A stretch of 64,000 nt of DNA from Hymenobacter translucens (lineage in GTDB: Bacteria; Bacteroidota; Bacteroidia; Cytophagales; Hymenobacteraceae). Made by a program: the position numbers and the translations under genes. The stretch lies in the NCBI RefSeq assembly GCF_020685205.1, contig NZ_JAJERB010000002.1:372001-436000 (forward strand), read 5' to 3'. Below, in pieces: positions 1-7,810 of the stretch (position 1 is the stretch's first letter; the number at the start of each line of letters is the position of its first letter). The notes under the pieces are model-generated. The model saw only the letters and a list, made by a program, of their open reading frames with translations. It made no database searches and was not told the DNA's origin.

Positions 1-2
1 GA

Positions 3-194
3 GCAGGAAGAGCCACCAATGGGGAGTTTATTCAGTTTCTTGGGTTTGCGAGCGGCTCCTGCTCCGAGTTGATTACGCAGGCAGTAATTGCTGAGCGGTT
101 AGATTTTGGAACAATGGAATTGCGCACTGCGGTAACCCAACGAGCAACTTCCGTCCAGAAAATGATTTTCACCTTCATCAAAACCTTACGGTAG
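3..194 (+). CDS. Four-helix bundle protein (S23/IVS type), C-terminal part
   Basis: An open frame runs in from the left edge and stops at TAG 192-194, giving about 63 residues. It contains [20 protein letters not shown] followed by AVIAERLDF, which is the pattern of the second half of the four-helix bundle family once called 23S rRNA intervening-sequence proteins (family pattern: EFIQFL-x-A-GS-x-x-ELxTQ-x-x-A). These are small (about 120 residues) all-helical proteins of unknown function, common in Bacteroidota and often placed singly inside polysaccharide or nucleotide-sugar loci, which fits rfbA 55 bases downstream. The N-terminal half lies outside the window. The assignment is by pattern only. 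Confidence 0.75.
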   Translation, partial: AGRATNGEFIQFLGFASGSCSELITQAVIAERLDFGTMELRTAVTQRATSVQKMIFTFIKTLR

Positions 195-222
195 TGTCAT
201 CGGAACCGCAAATTTCCCAAGT

Positions 223-246
223 CCTACTACCACATACCTACTACCA
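223..246. repeat. 10-bp direct repeat ahead of rfbA
   Basis: CCTACTACCA occurs at 223-232 and again at 237-246, separated by four bases; the second copy ends four bases before the rfbA ATG. It could be a duplication scar or a leader/operator element. Nothing further is visible. Confidence 0.5.
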
Positions 247-249
247 AAA

Positions 250-1134
250 ATGAAAGGCATCATTCTCGCCGGCGGTTCCGGTACCCGTTTGCATCCCCTC
301 ACCCTGGCCGTCAGCAAGCAGCTGATGCCGGTGTACGACAAGCCGATGATTTACTATCCGCTGTCGATTCTGATGATGGCGGGCATCCGGGAAATCCTGA
401 TCATCACCACGCCTCACGACCAGGACCAGTTCCGCAAGCTGCTGGGCGACGGTAAGAATCTGGGCTGCAACTTCCAGTACACGGTGCAGGAAGTGCCCAA
501 CGGCCTGGCCCAGGCCTTCGTGCTGGGTGCCGACTTTATCGGCGACGACAAGGTGGCCCTGGTGCTGGGCGACAACATCTTCCACGGCGAAGGCATGGAA
601 GAGCTGCTCAAAGCCAACAACAACCCCGACGGCGGCGTGGTGTACGCCTACCACGTGCACGACCCGGAGCGCTACGGCGTGGTGGAGTTTGATGCCAATA
701 AGCAGGCCCTCAGCATCGAGGAAAAGCCGAAGCAGCCCAAAAGCAACTACGCCGTGCCGGGCCTGTACTTCTACGACAACGACGTCATCCAGATTGCCCG
801 CGACCTGAAGCCCAGCCCCCGCGGCGAGTACGAAATCACCGACGTGAACCAGGAGTACCTGCGCCGGGGCAAGCTCAAGGTGGGTATCCTGGGCCGGGGC
901 ACCGCCTGGCTCGACACCGGCACGTTCGAGAGCCTGATGCAGGCGTCCGAGTTCGTGCGCGTCATCGAGCAGCGGCAGGGCCTCAAGGTGGGTTCCATCG
1001 AGGAAGTAGCGTACCGGCAGGGCTTTATCACCGCCGCCGAACTGCGCCGCATTGCCGAGCCCCTGCGCAAAAGCGGCTACGGCGACTACCTCATGCACCT
1101 GCCTGACCAGCTCGTGCTGGGCAACCAGCAGTAG
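250..1134 (+). CDS. rfbA: Glucose-1-phosphate thymidylyltransferase RfbA/RmlA
   Basis: Forms dTDP-glucose from glucose-1-phosphate and dTTP, the first step toward dTDP-L-rhamnose and other deoxysugars for surface polysaccharide; cytoplasmic. The 294-residue product has the full length of the family (E. coli RmlA is about 293). The nucleotidyltransferase signature [11 protein letters not shown] sits at residues 8-18, followed by [17 protein letters not shown], the metal-binding LGDNIF and [12 protein letters not shown] near residue 195. The start is the ATG at 250. The other rfb genes are not downstream, so they are either left of the window or elsewhere. The next gene starts 23 bases after the stop and may be co-transcribed. 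Confidence 0.96.
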   Translation: MKGIILAGGSGTRLHPLTLAVSKQLMPVYDKPMIYYPLSILMMAGIREILIITTPHDQDQFRKLLGDGKNLGCNFQYTVQEVPNGLAQAFVLGADFIGDDKVALVLGDNIFHGEGMEELLKANNNPDGGVVYAYHVHDPERYGVVEFDANKQALSIEEKPKQPKSNYAVPGLYFYDNDVIQIARDLKPSPRGEYEITDVNQEYLRRGKLKVGILGRGTAWLDTGTFESLMQASEFVRVIEQRQGLKVGSIEEVAYRQGFITAAELRRIAEPLRKSGYGDYLMHLPDQLVLGNQQ

Positions 1135-1157
1135 GCTTATCGTCTGATTTATCGGTT

Positions 1158-1829
1158 ATGAACAAGATCGTGTTCCGGCTGGCGCTGCTGGCCGGCGTGT
1201 ATAGCTATGCGCTCCTTCCGGCAGCAGGCCAGTCAGTTTCCCATCCCGACTCGGTGCGTGCCGCTGCTCCGGCTGGACACTACAAGGCAGTGTTCATATT
1301 TAACGGGGGCAAGCGGGTACCGGCCTATATCCTGGGGCTGGAGCAGTGCTACGTCGACCGGATCGAATGCTACGAGCGGCGGCCCGACGAGGTGCCGGCC
1401 CCGCAGCTCAAGGCCCTGAGCGTAGAGCGGCTGGAAGGCATGGAGTCGGAGGGGCATACCTACGAAAGCCTGCGGCTGAACGGCAAGCCCATCGGCGTAC
1501 TGGCCGAAAACCGGATGGCTACCGGCCCCATGCAGCTGTTTGGCTACATTAAGACCAAAAGCAACATGCCGATTCCCATTCCCCTGCCCGGGGCGGTGGT
1601 CATGATTCCGACCGGCACCCACGACAAGTACTTCTGGTACGTACGGCTGGCCACCGGCAAGCTCCAGGAAGTAGAGCGGGGCGACGCAGCTTTTGCCCGG
1701 CAGATGGCCACCTTGTGCGCCGCTGCACCCCAGCTTAGTGAGCAGATCGGCAAGCAGGCGAAAGGGTTCGGCTTCGAAAACGTGGAAGCGCTGGTCCGGC
1801 AGTACAACGAAACCGTGGCCGGAAAGTAG
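1158..1829 (+). CDS. Exported protein of unknown function
   Basis: 223 residues that I do not recognise. The first ~24 residues form a signal peptide (MNKIVFRLALLAGVYSYALL..., likely cut after AAGQ), so the protein is probably periplasmic or outer-membrane associated. The mature part is of mixed charge, with a Pro/Ile-rich loop (MPIPIPLPGAVVMIPTG) near residues 137-153 and a helical C-terminus. No cysteine follows the signal, so it is not a lipoprotein. It lies 23 bases behind rfbA on the same strand and converges on chrA with a 16-base gap. Confidence 0.7.
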   Translation: MNKIVFRLALLAGVYSYALLPAAGQSVSHPDSVRAAAPAGHYKAVFIFNGGKRVPAYILGLEQCYVDRIECYERRPDEVPAPQLKALSVERLEGMESEGHTYESLRLNGKPIGVLAENRMATGPMQLFGYIKTKSNMPIPIPLPGAVVMIPTGTHDKYFWYVRLATGKLQEVERGDAAFARQMATLCAAAPQLSEQIGKQAKGFGFENVEALVRQYNETVAGK

Positions 1830-1845
1830 CCGTCAGGTTGCTGTT

Positions 1846-3090
1846 CTAAAACAAGATGCCTGCCAGCAGTCCGGCCAATACGATGGTATAGGACGGAAAC
1901 TTGTTCCAGAGCAACAGCAGGAACGTGACGGCGACTACGCCCAGGTTGATAGGAGTATCGGGCAGGGGGTGGTAGAGCAGAAAAGTGGCGGCGCACACCA
2001 GCCCGGCCGATACGGCGTTGATGCCTTCCAGGGAGGCCTTCACTACCCGGTACTGCTTGAGCTGGTCCCAGAACCGGATCAGAAAGAAGATAAGCAGGGT
2101 GCCGGGCATGAAGATGCCCAGCGCCGCTACCAAGGCTCCCAGCACCTGTCCGCCTACGCCGCTGCCTTCGCCCCGCATGGCCAGGGCCCCGATGTAGGAA
2201 GCAAACGAAAAGTTGGGCCCCGGCAGGGCCTGAACCAGCCCCAGCCCCGACAAAAACTCCTGGGGCGTGAGGTAGCGCTTAAATTCCACGAACTCGGCGA
2301 AGAACAGCGGAGCCAGCACCTGGCCGCCCCCAAATACGAGGCTGCCGTTGCGGTAGAAGTTCTCAAACAGGCGTACCGGCAGCCAGCGGGTATAGTGGCC
2401 CAGGATAGCGGCGGCAATCAGTACGCCCAGCCAAAGAACGAAGTTGGCCCACTCAATCTGCAGGGGCTTTTTCTCGTGCAGCACGGGCATCTTGCGGTAG
2501 CGGAACGTTGTTACCAGCCCGCCGGCCAGCAGCAGCAGCGGCAGCAGCCAGGGCAGCTGAAACCGGTACGCCAGCATCGACGAGGCCACCATCAGCGCCA
2601 CCGAGGTCTTGGTCTGAATCACCTTTTCCGCAATCCGAAAGGCCGAAAACGCCACGAACCCGACGGCCATGGGCTCCACGTACTGCACGAAGCGGGCCAC
2701 CTGCTCTTTGTCGAGGTAGCTCACGGTAAGGCCTGCCAGCGTCATAAACGTGACGGCCGGCAGCATCCAGACCACTACGGTCAGATACGCCAGGTTCGGG
2801 CCGCCGAGTCGGAAGCCAATGGCGGTGATGGTTTGCGTGGACGTAGGACCGGGCAGAATCTGGCACAGCGCCGTAAGCTCCAGCAGCTCGTGCGACGTCA
2901 GGTAGCGGCGCTTGTCCACGAGCAGGCGCAGCATCATGGCCAGGTGGGCCTGGGGGCCGCCAAAGGCCGTCAGGGCCAGCGCGGCCACGTCTTTCAGGAA
3001 GATGATGTTGCGGACACGCTTGGTGCGCTGCCCACCGCGCCGGGGTGGGGGCGTCAGCTTTACCTCCTGCGTTTCCAAAACCGTTTCCAC
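1846..3090 (-). CDS. chrA: Chromate transporter, ChrA (CHR) family
   Basis: Inner-membrane protein of 414 residues, the size of two-domain CHR proteins, which export chromate or related oxyanions in proton-coupled fashion. It shows the internal repeat of the family: the N-terminal half has GGPQAHLAMM and ILPGPTSTQT, and the C-terminal half has GGGQVLAPLFFAEFV and ALPGPNFSFASYIGALA. About ten hydrophobic segments are visible. Translation appears to start at GTG 3090, as no in-frame ATG lies close by. No regulator (ChrB) is adjacent, so the physiological substrate is inferred only from family membership. Confidence 0.9.
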   Translation of the reverse strand: METVLETQEVKLTPPPRRGGQRTKRVRNIIFLKDVAALALTAFGGPQAHLAMMLRLLVDKRRYLTSHELLELTALCQILPGPTSTQTITAIGFRLGGPNLAYLTVVVWMLPAVTFMTLAGLTVSYLDKEQVARFVQYVEPMAVGFVAFSAFRIAEKVIQTKTSVALMVASSMLAYRFQLPWLLPLLLLAGGLVTTFRYRKMPVLHEKKPLQIEWANFVLWLGVLIAAAILGHYTRWLPVRLFENFYRNGSLVFGGGQVLAPLFFAEFVEFKRYLTPQEFLSGLGLVQALPGPNFSFASYIGALAMRGEGSGVGGQVLGALVAALGIFMPGTLLIFFLIRFWDQLKQYRVVKASLEGINAVSAGLVCAATFLLYHPLPDTPINLGVVAVTFLLLLWNKFPSYTIVLAGLLAGILF

Positions 3091-3120
3091 TACCTATGCC
3101 GCGCTAAGATTACTACACAA

Positions 3121-3179
3121 GAAAAGGCTTCGGCCCCAGAAAGCCAAATGGCTCCGGCCGCTGTTACGCCGCCGAAGCC
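3121..3179 (-). terminator. Probable terminator of the oxygenase gene
   Basis: On the minus strand GGCTTCGGC (3179-3171) pairs perfectly with GCCGAAGCC (3134-3126), followed by TTTTC. The 36-base interior can form competing hairpins. It lies about 100 bases past the stop of the 3284-4270 gene. Confidence 0.45.
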
Positions 3180-3283
3180 ATTCTGAGGGTGTTATAACAA
3201 AGGTAGTTGCAGGTGTCCGACGGTACGTAAGGGTCCGCCAAAGTAGGTGGGAGTAGGAGCCAGCACCAGCAACCGGGCCGTGC

Positions 3284-4270
3284 TTACATCGTCGATTTCT
3301 TCTTCAGGCCCAGCTCAATCAGACGCTCGTTCAGGAATTCACCGGCAGTGATGTCGGCTTCCTTCTTGGGATTTTCGGGCGTCACGCAGCTTTCCAGCGC
3401 AGCCAGGCTCATTTCGGAGCGCGGGTGCATAAAGAACGGAATGCTGAAGCGCGACGAGTTCATCTTCTCGCGGGGTGGGTTTACCACCCGGTGAATCGTG
3501 CTTTTCAGCACGCCGTTGGTCAGGCGCTGCAGCATGTCGCCCACGTTCACCACGATCTGGTCGGGCAGGGCCGTGATGGGAATCCACTTGCCGTCGCGGC
3601 GCTTTACCTGCAGGCCGTCGGCGGAGGCACCCATCAGCAGGGTAATCAGGTTGATGTCGCCGTGCTCGGCGGCCCGAACAGCATCAGCCGGCACCTCTTC
3701 CGGGTTTTCGATCGGGTAGTAGTGGATGGGGCGCAGGATGCTGTTGCCGTTGCGAACCTTGTCGTCAAAATAATTTTCCGGCAGGTTCAGGTACAGGGCA
3801 ATGGCCCGGAGCACGTCCTTACCGGCCGCTTCGAGCGTCTTGTAGGTGCGCAGCGCCGTGTCCTGGAACGTGGGTACTTCAGCCGGCCAGATGTTGTCCG
3901 GGTACTCGCTTTTGATGGGGTCGTTGGCGTCGTCGACCTCCTGGCCCACGTGGTAGAACTCCTTCAAGTCGCCGGTGTTGCGGCCCTTGGCGTGTTCTTT
4001 TCCTTTGCTAATATAGCCGCGCTGACCGGCCAGAGCGGGATTTTCATACTTCTGCTTTACCTCGTCGGGCAGGCTGAACAGCGCCTTCACGTCGGTGTAC
4101 AGTTTCTGCGTCTGCTCTTCGTTGAGGCCGTGGTTGCGCAGGGCAATGAAGCCGATGTTCTGGTAGGCTTCGCCGAGTTGCTGAACGAAGCGCTGCTTGC
4201 GCTCCGGGTCGCCGCTGCGGAAGTCGGCGAGGTCGAGAGATGGAATTTCTTCCAACAATGTTGAGTCCAT
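3284..4270 (-). CDS. 2-oxoglutarate/Fe(II) oxygenase, isopenicillin N synthase family
   Basis: Soluble 328-residue non-haem iron oxygenase. The N-terminal DIOX_N region begins with IPSLDLADFRSGD and is followed by the double-stranded beta-helix core. The iron ligands are visible as HGD (EHGDINLITLL) and the distal His in STIHRVVNPP, and the Arg-x-Ser that binds 2-oxoglutarate is in SRFSIPFF. The family includes isopenicillin N synthase, ACC oxidase and many unassigned bacterial oxygenases, so the substrate cannot be named. The start is ATG 4270. It is divergent from the lipoprotein gene at 4407. Confidence 0.9.
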   Translation of the reverse strand: MDSTLLEEIPSLDLADFRSGDPERKQRFVQQLGEAYQNIGFIALRNHGLNEEQTQKLYTDVKALFSLPDEVKQKYENPALAGQRGYISKGKEHAKGRNTGDLKEFYHVGQEVDDANDPIKSEYPDNIWPAEVPTFQDTALRTYKTLEAAGKDVLRAIALYLNLPENYFDDKVRNGNSILRPIHYYPIENPEEVPADAVRAAEHGDINLITLLMGASADGLQVKRRDGKWIPITALPDQIVVNVGDMLQRLTNGVLKSTIHRVVNPPREKMNSSRFSIPFFMHPRSEMSLAALESCVTPENPKKEADITAGEFLNERLIELGLKKKSTM

Positions 4271-4406
4271 AGTGGGAAATCAATATACTTTTGAGCAAAC
4301 CTTACGTATTGCGCAAGGTACTTAAAAAAATACATGCCCCCCCAGCGTGGGTCGGGTGTCGGATAAACGATTCGGCAGTCTTTTTCACTTCATCCCTTCT
4401 TCTCCC

Positions 4407-5234
4407 ATGAAAGCATCTGCTTTACTTCTGAGCAGCGCCCTGCTGCTCGGCCTCGGGGCCTGCGACACGGCCAAACAGACCACCGATACGGGCGCTCAGG
4501 CTACGGCCGAAACAGTGGCTTCGCCCAGCGCGGCGCCGATGGAAAGCAACGGCATCCGCCTTACGCCGTTCACCGACTCGCCCAAAATGCCCGAGTCCCA
4601 GCTCATCATGAGGTCGCCCAGCAGCGGTTCCACCGTTCCCAGCGGAGCCGTGTCGTTCAACTACGATATCACCAACTTCCAGCTCTCGAAGATGACCGGC
4701 GGCATGCGGGCCGGCGAAATGGCTAACTCAGCCCAGGGGCAGCATATCCATAACATCGTGGACAACGAGCCCTACACGGCGCACTACACCACGTCCTTCA
4801 CCAAGCCCGTCGCCGACGGCCAGCACGTGGTGCTGTCCTTTCTGTCGCGCTCCTACCACGAGAGCCTCAAGCACCGCGGCGCCTACGACCTGCGCGTCAT
4901 CACCGTGGGCAACGCTGCCCCCAGCGGTCCGGCTCCCGACCTGAAGGCTCCGCACCTGTTCTACAGCCGCCCGAAGGATACGTACTCCGGTGCGGATGCC
5001 CGCAAGGTGATGCTGGACTTTTACCTCGTGAACACCACGCTCTCGCCCGACGGCAACAAGGTGCGGGCGACCATTAACGGCACCGAGTTCATGATTGACC
5101 AGTGGGCTCCCTTCATGATGGAAGGCCTGCCCATGGGCCAGAACACGGTGAAGCTGGAGCTGGTTGATCCGAACGGCACCCTGATTCCCGGCCCGTTCAA
5201 CTCCGTGACGCGCACGTTCACGCTGCAGCCCTAA
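4407..5234 (+). CDS. Lipoprotein with two Ig-like segments, conserved in Bacteroidota
   Basis: 275 residues from ATG 4407; the frame is open upstream to 4347, but MKASALLLSSALLLGLGACD is a clear lipoprotein signal with lipobox LGAC, which sets the start. After a Thr/Ala-rich linker there is a first domain with QGQHIHNIVDNEPY and LSRSYHESLKHRGAYD, and a second related domain ending VTRTFTLQP. The HIHxxxDNxPY and SRSxHES patterns resemble uncharacterised Bacteroidota lipoproteins with His-containing beta-sandwich repeats. The function is unknown. The protein is presumably anchored in the outer membrane, and the gene ends in a strong terminator. Confidence 0.8.
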   Translation: MKASALLLSSALLLGLGACDTAKQTTDTGAQATAETVASPSAAPMESNGIRLTPFTDSPKMPESQLIMRSPSSGSTVPSGAVSFNYDITNFQLSKMTGGMRAGEMANSAQGQHIHNIVDNEPYTAHYTTSFTKPVADGQHVVLSFLSRSYHESLKHRGAYDLRVITVGNAAPSGPAPDLKAPHLFYSRPKDTYSGADARKVMLDFYLVNTTLSPDGNKVRATINGTEFMIDQWAPFMMEGLPMGQNTVKLELVDPNGTLIPGPFNSVTRTFTLQP

Positions 5235-5262
5235 CCGCGCTCCTTCCTGCCGGTTTCGTTTT

Positions 5263-5307
5263 GGCGCCCGTTTCTCCTTCGGAGAGGCGGGCGCCTTTTC
5301 GTTTTTT
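5263..5307. terminator. Intrinsic terminator between convergent genes
   Basis: GGCGCCCG (5263-5270) pairs with CGGGCGCC (5288-5295), with an inner TCTCC/GGAGA stem, followed by TTTTCGTTTTTT. It serves the plus-strand lipoprotein gene, and the T tract runs to the edge of the convergent gene. Confidence 0.85.
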
Positions 5308-5308
5308 C

Positions 5309-7345
5309 TCAGCGGAAATACAGCGGGCCGCTTACCCGCCACGTGAGGGCCACTTCAAAATAGGGGTAGAGGTTGCTGGTGACCTGAGCCAGCTCCTCGG
5401 CCGTGTAGCTGGAGCCGGCGTAGGCCCCCTGGCCGGTTTGGTAGCGGTAACGGGTGCTAAGCTGCTGCAGCCATAAGCTACTGCGCAGGCTGAACCCGCC
5501 CCGGCTTTGCCGCTCGAAGGCTATTTCCGGGCCGTGCTGCCGGGTCAGGGTGTGCAGAAAGATGAGCCGGGTGGTGCTGCCCCCCCCGTCGCTGGGCAGC
5601 AGCGACGCCCGGCCCTGGTTGCGCTGCTCCAGAAACCGGTAGCCTAGGCGGATGCTGCTTTGCCCGCGAAGCCCCGCCCAGCCCTGCTTGAGGCTGGCGG
5701 AAAGGTCGTGGGTGATGGTCGTGTCCAGGGGGCTTTCCTTGAACTCGCTCCAGTTGAGCAACCCGATGCGGTTTTCGCGGCGCACGTAGTCGACCGAGGC
5801 CAGCAGGCGGGGCGTGCACTGAAAGGCCAGGTTTTGCTGCTGCTCCAGTACCCGGCTGGCCCGGTTTTTTACTTGTTCGCTGAGCCGGTCGCGCACCTGG
5901 TAGCTTACCCACAGGTGATAGGTGGAGCGGATGCTGAGCCGTCCCGGTGCCCAGGTAAAGCCCGGCTCCCAGTGCAGCACCCGGTCGGTGTAGTTCTCGG
6001 CGCTCTGCGAGGCCTTGATAAACACGAACTGCCGGTACTCCGAGCCAACCGCCAGGGTCGTGCGGAAGCCTCCGCTCCAGCGGGAGGTGAGGGTAAGTCG
6101 GCCCAGGTGCTGGGCTTCGTCCCGGTCCTGCTCGTTGTCCTTGCTTGGCGTATCCACCCGCAGCAGCTGGGCGGTACCCAGTAAGCTCAGAGAATGGCGC
6201 GGCGAAGGCAGCCAGGTCAGTTCGGCCTGCCAGTAGGTGGTTTGCTCCTTGATGTCCTTTACGGCTTCCCGCTCGGCCGCCGCGCGCAGTCTACTAGCAG
6301 TAAGCAGGCGGTTGTTGTCGAGAAAGTAGGCCCGGTTCCGCTCCCGGTAATTGAATATGGTTACGAACTGCACTTTGGCGCTGCCAATCCGAACCTCCTG
6401 GCGGGTATCAATTTCCCGCTGATTATACCCCAGGTTCTGAACCGTATCCGCGGTTTCGCTTAGCTGCCGGTAGCGGAAGTCACGACTGGGCAACGCCAGG
6501 GAGTTATCGGAGCGGAAATACGCCAGCTCGCCCAGCCGGTACGCCCAGGTCAGCTGAGCAGCCACGGTGTCGCTCTGAATGCGCTGTACGTTGCCGGGCA
6601 CGTAGTCCTCGGCCCGGTTGGTGCGGTAGCCCAGACGCAGCGCTCCGGTCGTGAACGTGTCGAAGGCGCGCTCGTAAAAGCTTTCGGCCACAGCCCGCTG
6701 CCATACCCGGGGCCCCAGCTGCGACCGGGTTGCAAACAGGCGTATGGCCAGGGGCTGACTGGTATGCGGACCAGGGTATAGCAGCGTGCTCAGGTCAAAC
6801 CCGTAGGTGGGGCCGGTGTCCTGCCGGCCGTTGCGGGCATCGTGGGCGACGCCGCCAAAGACGAGGTAGCGGGCCGCCGACAGCGTATCGGTGAGGTTAC
6901 GGGGGCGCAGGCGGTGCTGGTAGCTGAGACGGGCCAGCCAGGCGCCCGTGCGGGTCGCGTTGGCCCGGCTCTGATCGTAGTGCAAAAGCTGCCCGGCCTG
7001 CCAGCCCCGCCCCAGCGCGGCGGTGTGCAGCACGTTGGCGCGGTAGTCTTCGCGCACGAAGGGCTGCTCCCCGCGGGTATCGTAGAGCAGATCGTTGAGC
7101 AGCTGGTAGTTGACGGCCTGCCGGCGGCCAAGGGCGGTGCGCCCTACCAGGCTGGTTTGCTGGGCAAAGGTGCTGACCCCGACCCGCCGGGTATACAGGG
7201 AAAGCAGCAGCAGGGAGTCGGTCGCAGTGGCCCGGGCACTGCCATCCACGGCCTGCGCGATGCCCGGCCGGGCTGCCAGCAGAGCGGCTAGCAGCAGCAG
7301 CGGGCCAACTGAGCAAGCAAGAAGATGGCGGGTGGCGCGACGCAT
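5309..7345 (-). CDS. Probable outer-membrane beta-barrel protein
   Basis: 678 residues with a signal peptide (MRRATRHLLACSVGPLLLLA..., cut near GIAQA). The mature protein is rich in alternating Tyr/Arg/Leu strands such as RLFATRSQLGPRVWQRAV and LRLGYRTN, and ends in an amphipathic strand (YFEVALTWRVSGPLYFR), as expected of a large beta-barrel in the outer membrane. I see no plug or carboxypeptidase-regulatory domain, so it is not a TonB receptor. Similar unassigned proteins occur across Cytophagales. The gene stands alone, with 465 gene-free bases upstream. The function is unknown. Confidence 0.75.
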   Translation of the reverse strand: MRRATRHLLACSVGPLLLLAALLAARPGIAQAVDGSARATATDSLLLLSLYTRRVGVSTFAQQTSLVGRTALGRRQAVNYQLLNDLLYDTRGEQPFVREDYRANVLHTAALGRGWQAGQLLHYDQSRANATRTGAWLARLSYQHRLRPRNLTDTLSAARYLVFGGVAHDARNGRQDTGPTYGFDLSTLLYPGPHTSQPLAIRLFATRSQLGPRVWQRAVAESFYERAFDTFTTGALRLGYRTNRAEDYVPGNVQRIQSDTVAAQLTWAYRLGELAYFRSDNSLALPSRDFRYRQLSETADTVQNLGYNQREIDTRQEVRIGSAKVQFVTIFNYRERNRAYFLDNNRLLTASRLRAAAEREAVKDIKEQTTYWQAELTWLPSPRHSLSLLGTAQLLRVDTPSKDNEQDRDEAQHLGRLTLTSRWSGGFRTTLAVGSEYRQFVFIKASQSAENYTDRVLHWEPGFTWAPGRLSIRSTYHLWVSYQVRDRLSEQVKNRASRVLEQQQNLAFQCTPRLLASVDYVRRENRIGLLNWSEFKESPLDTTITHDLSASLKQGWAGLRGQSSIRLGYRFLEQRNQGRASLLPSDGGGSTTRLIFLHTLTRQHGPEIAFERQSRGGFSLRSSLWLQQLSTRYRYQTGQGAYAGSSYTAEELAQVTSNLYPYFEVALTWRVSGPLYFR

Positions 7346-7810
7346 CGCAGAAAAGACTCGGAGTACCCTGTAAGGTAGCTATTTGGGGCGCGGGCTGCAA
7401 GTTTCGGGCGTTGGGTCCGGTTTGCAGGCAGGTTTTGGCGCAGCGGCTTAACCCCCTTCCGGCTGAGTGCAGGCTCCGGGTTGGGGCGTTAGATTTGCAC
7501 CAAGCGGAATTTTAGCGGCGGAATTGAAGTTGCCAAAGCAATTTCCGGCCGGACCGGCTCGTTTTTTAAAAGGCGGAAATTGGATAATAGTAGGGACTTC
7601 TTTCAAAAAGGCGCTTCCCGGCCCGTGGTCACATGTTTGTGTGGTTTTTTTGGGTTCGAAACCAATGCAACTTCGTTTCCTCATTTGTATCTTTTGCCGC
7701 CTTCTTAGGCGGAACCGTAACCCGGGTGCAGTTCAACTCGTCTTGTAGAGCGGCTCAACGCGGGATATAAGCTTCGGAGCTGCCGAAGAACTCCGTTCAG
7801 GTACCAGACT
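7346..7810. other. Gene-free stretch between divergent genes
   Basis: 465 bases separate the divergent barrel gene and the OmpA-family gene, and no convincing gene lies here. A short hairpin, CCGCC/GGCGG, sits at 7697-7712. A sequence TATCTTTTG at 7688-7696 resembles, but does not match, the TAnnTTTG element and could serve the OmpA-family gene with a ~110-base leader. Confidence 0.4.

Noticed and set aside
1693-3186. 497-codon open frame opposite chrA
   Set aside because: It is antisense to a clearly conserved transporter. Its translation is rich in Gln, Arg, His and Gly without domains, the usual by-product of GC-rich codon bias.
3091-3283. Possible small gene between chrA and the oxygenase gene
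   Set aside because: Only frames running in from neighbours are open; the stretch is better explained by the hairpin terminator.
7621-7665. GGTTCGAAACC, resembling a tRNA T-arm
   Set aside because: No acceptor, D or anticodon arm can be built around it.
7467-7748. 93-codon frame in the gene-free stretch ahead of the OmpA-family gene
   Set aside because: It is mirrored by an equally open frame on the other strand, has no recognisable domain, and the region looks like an upstream leader.
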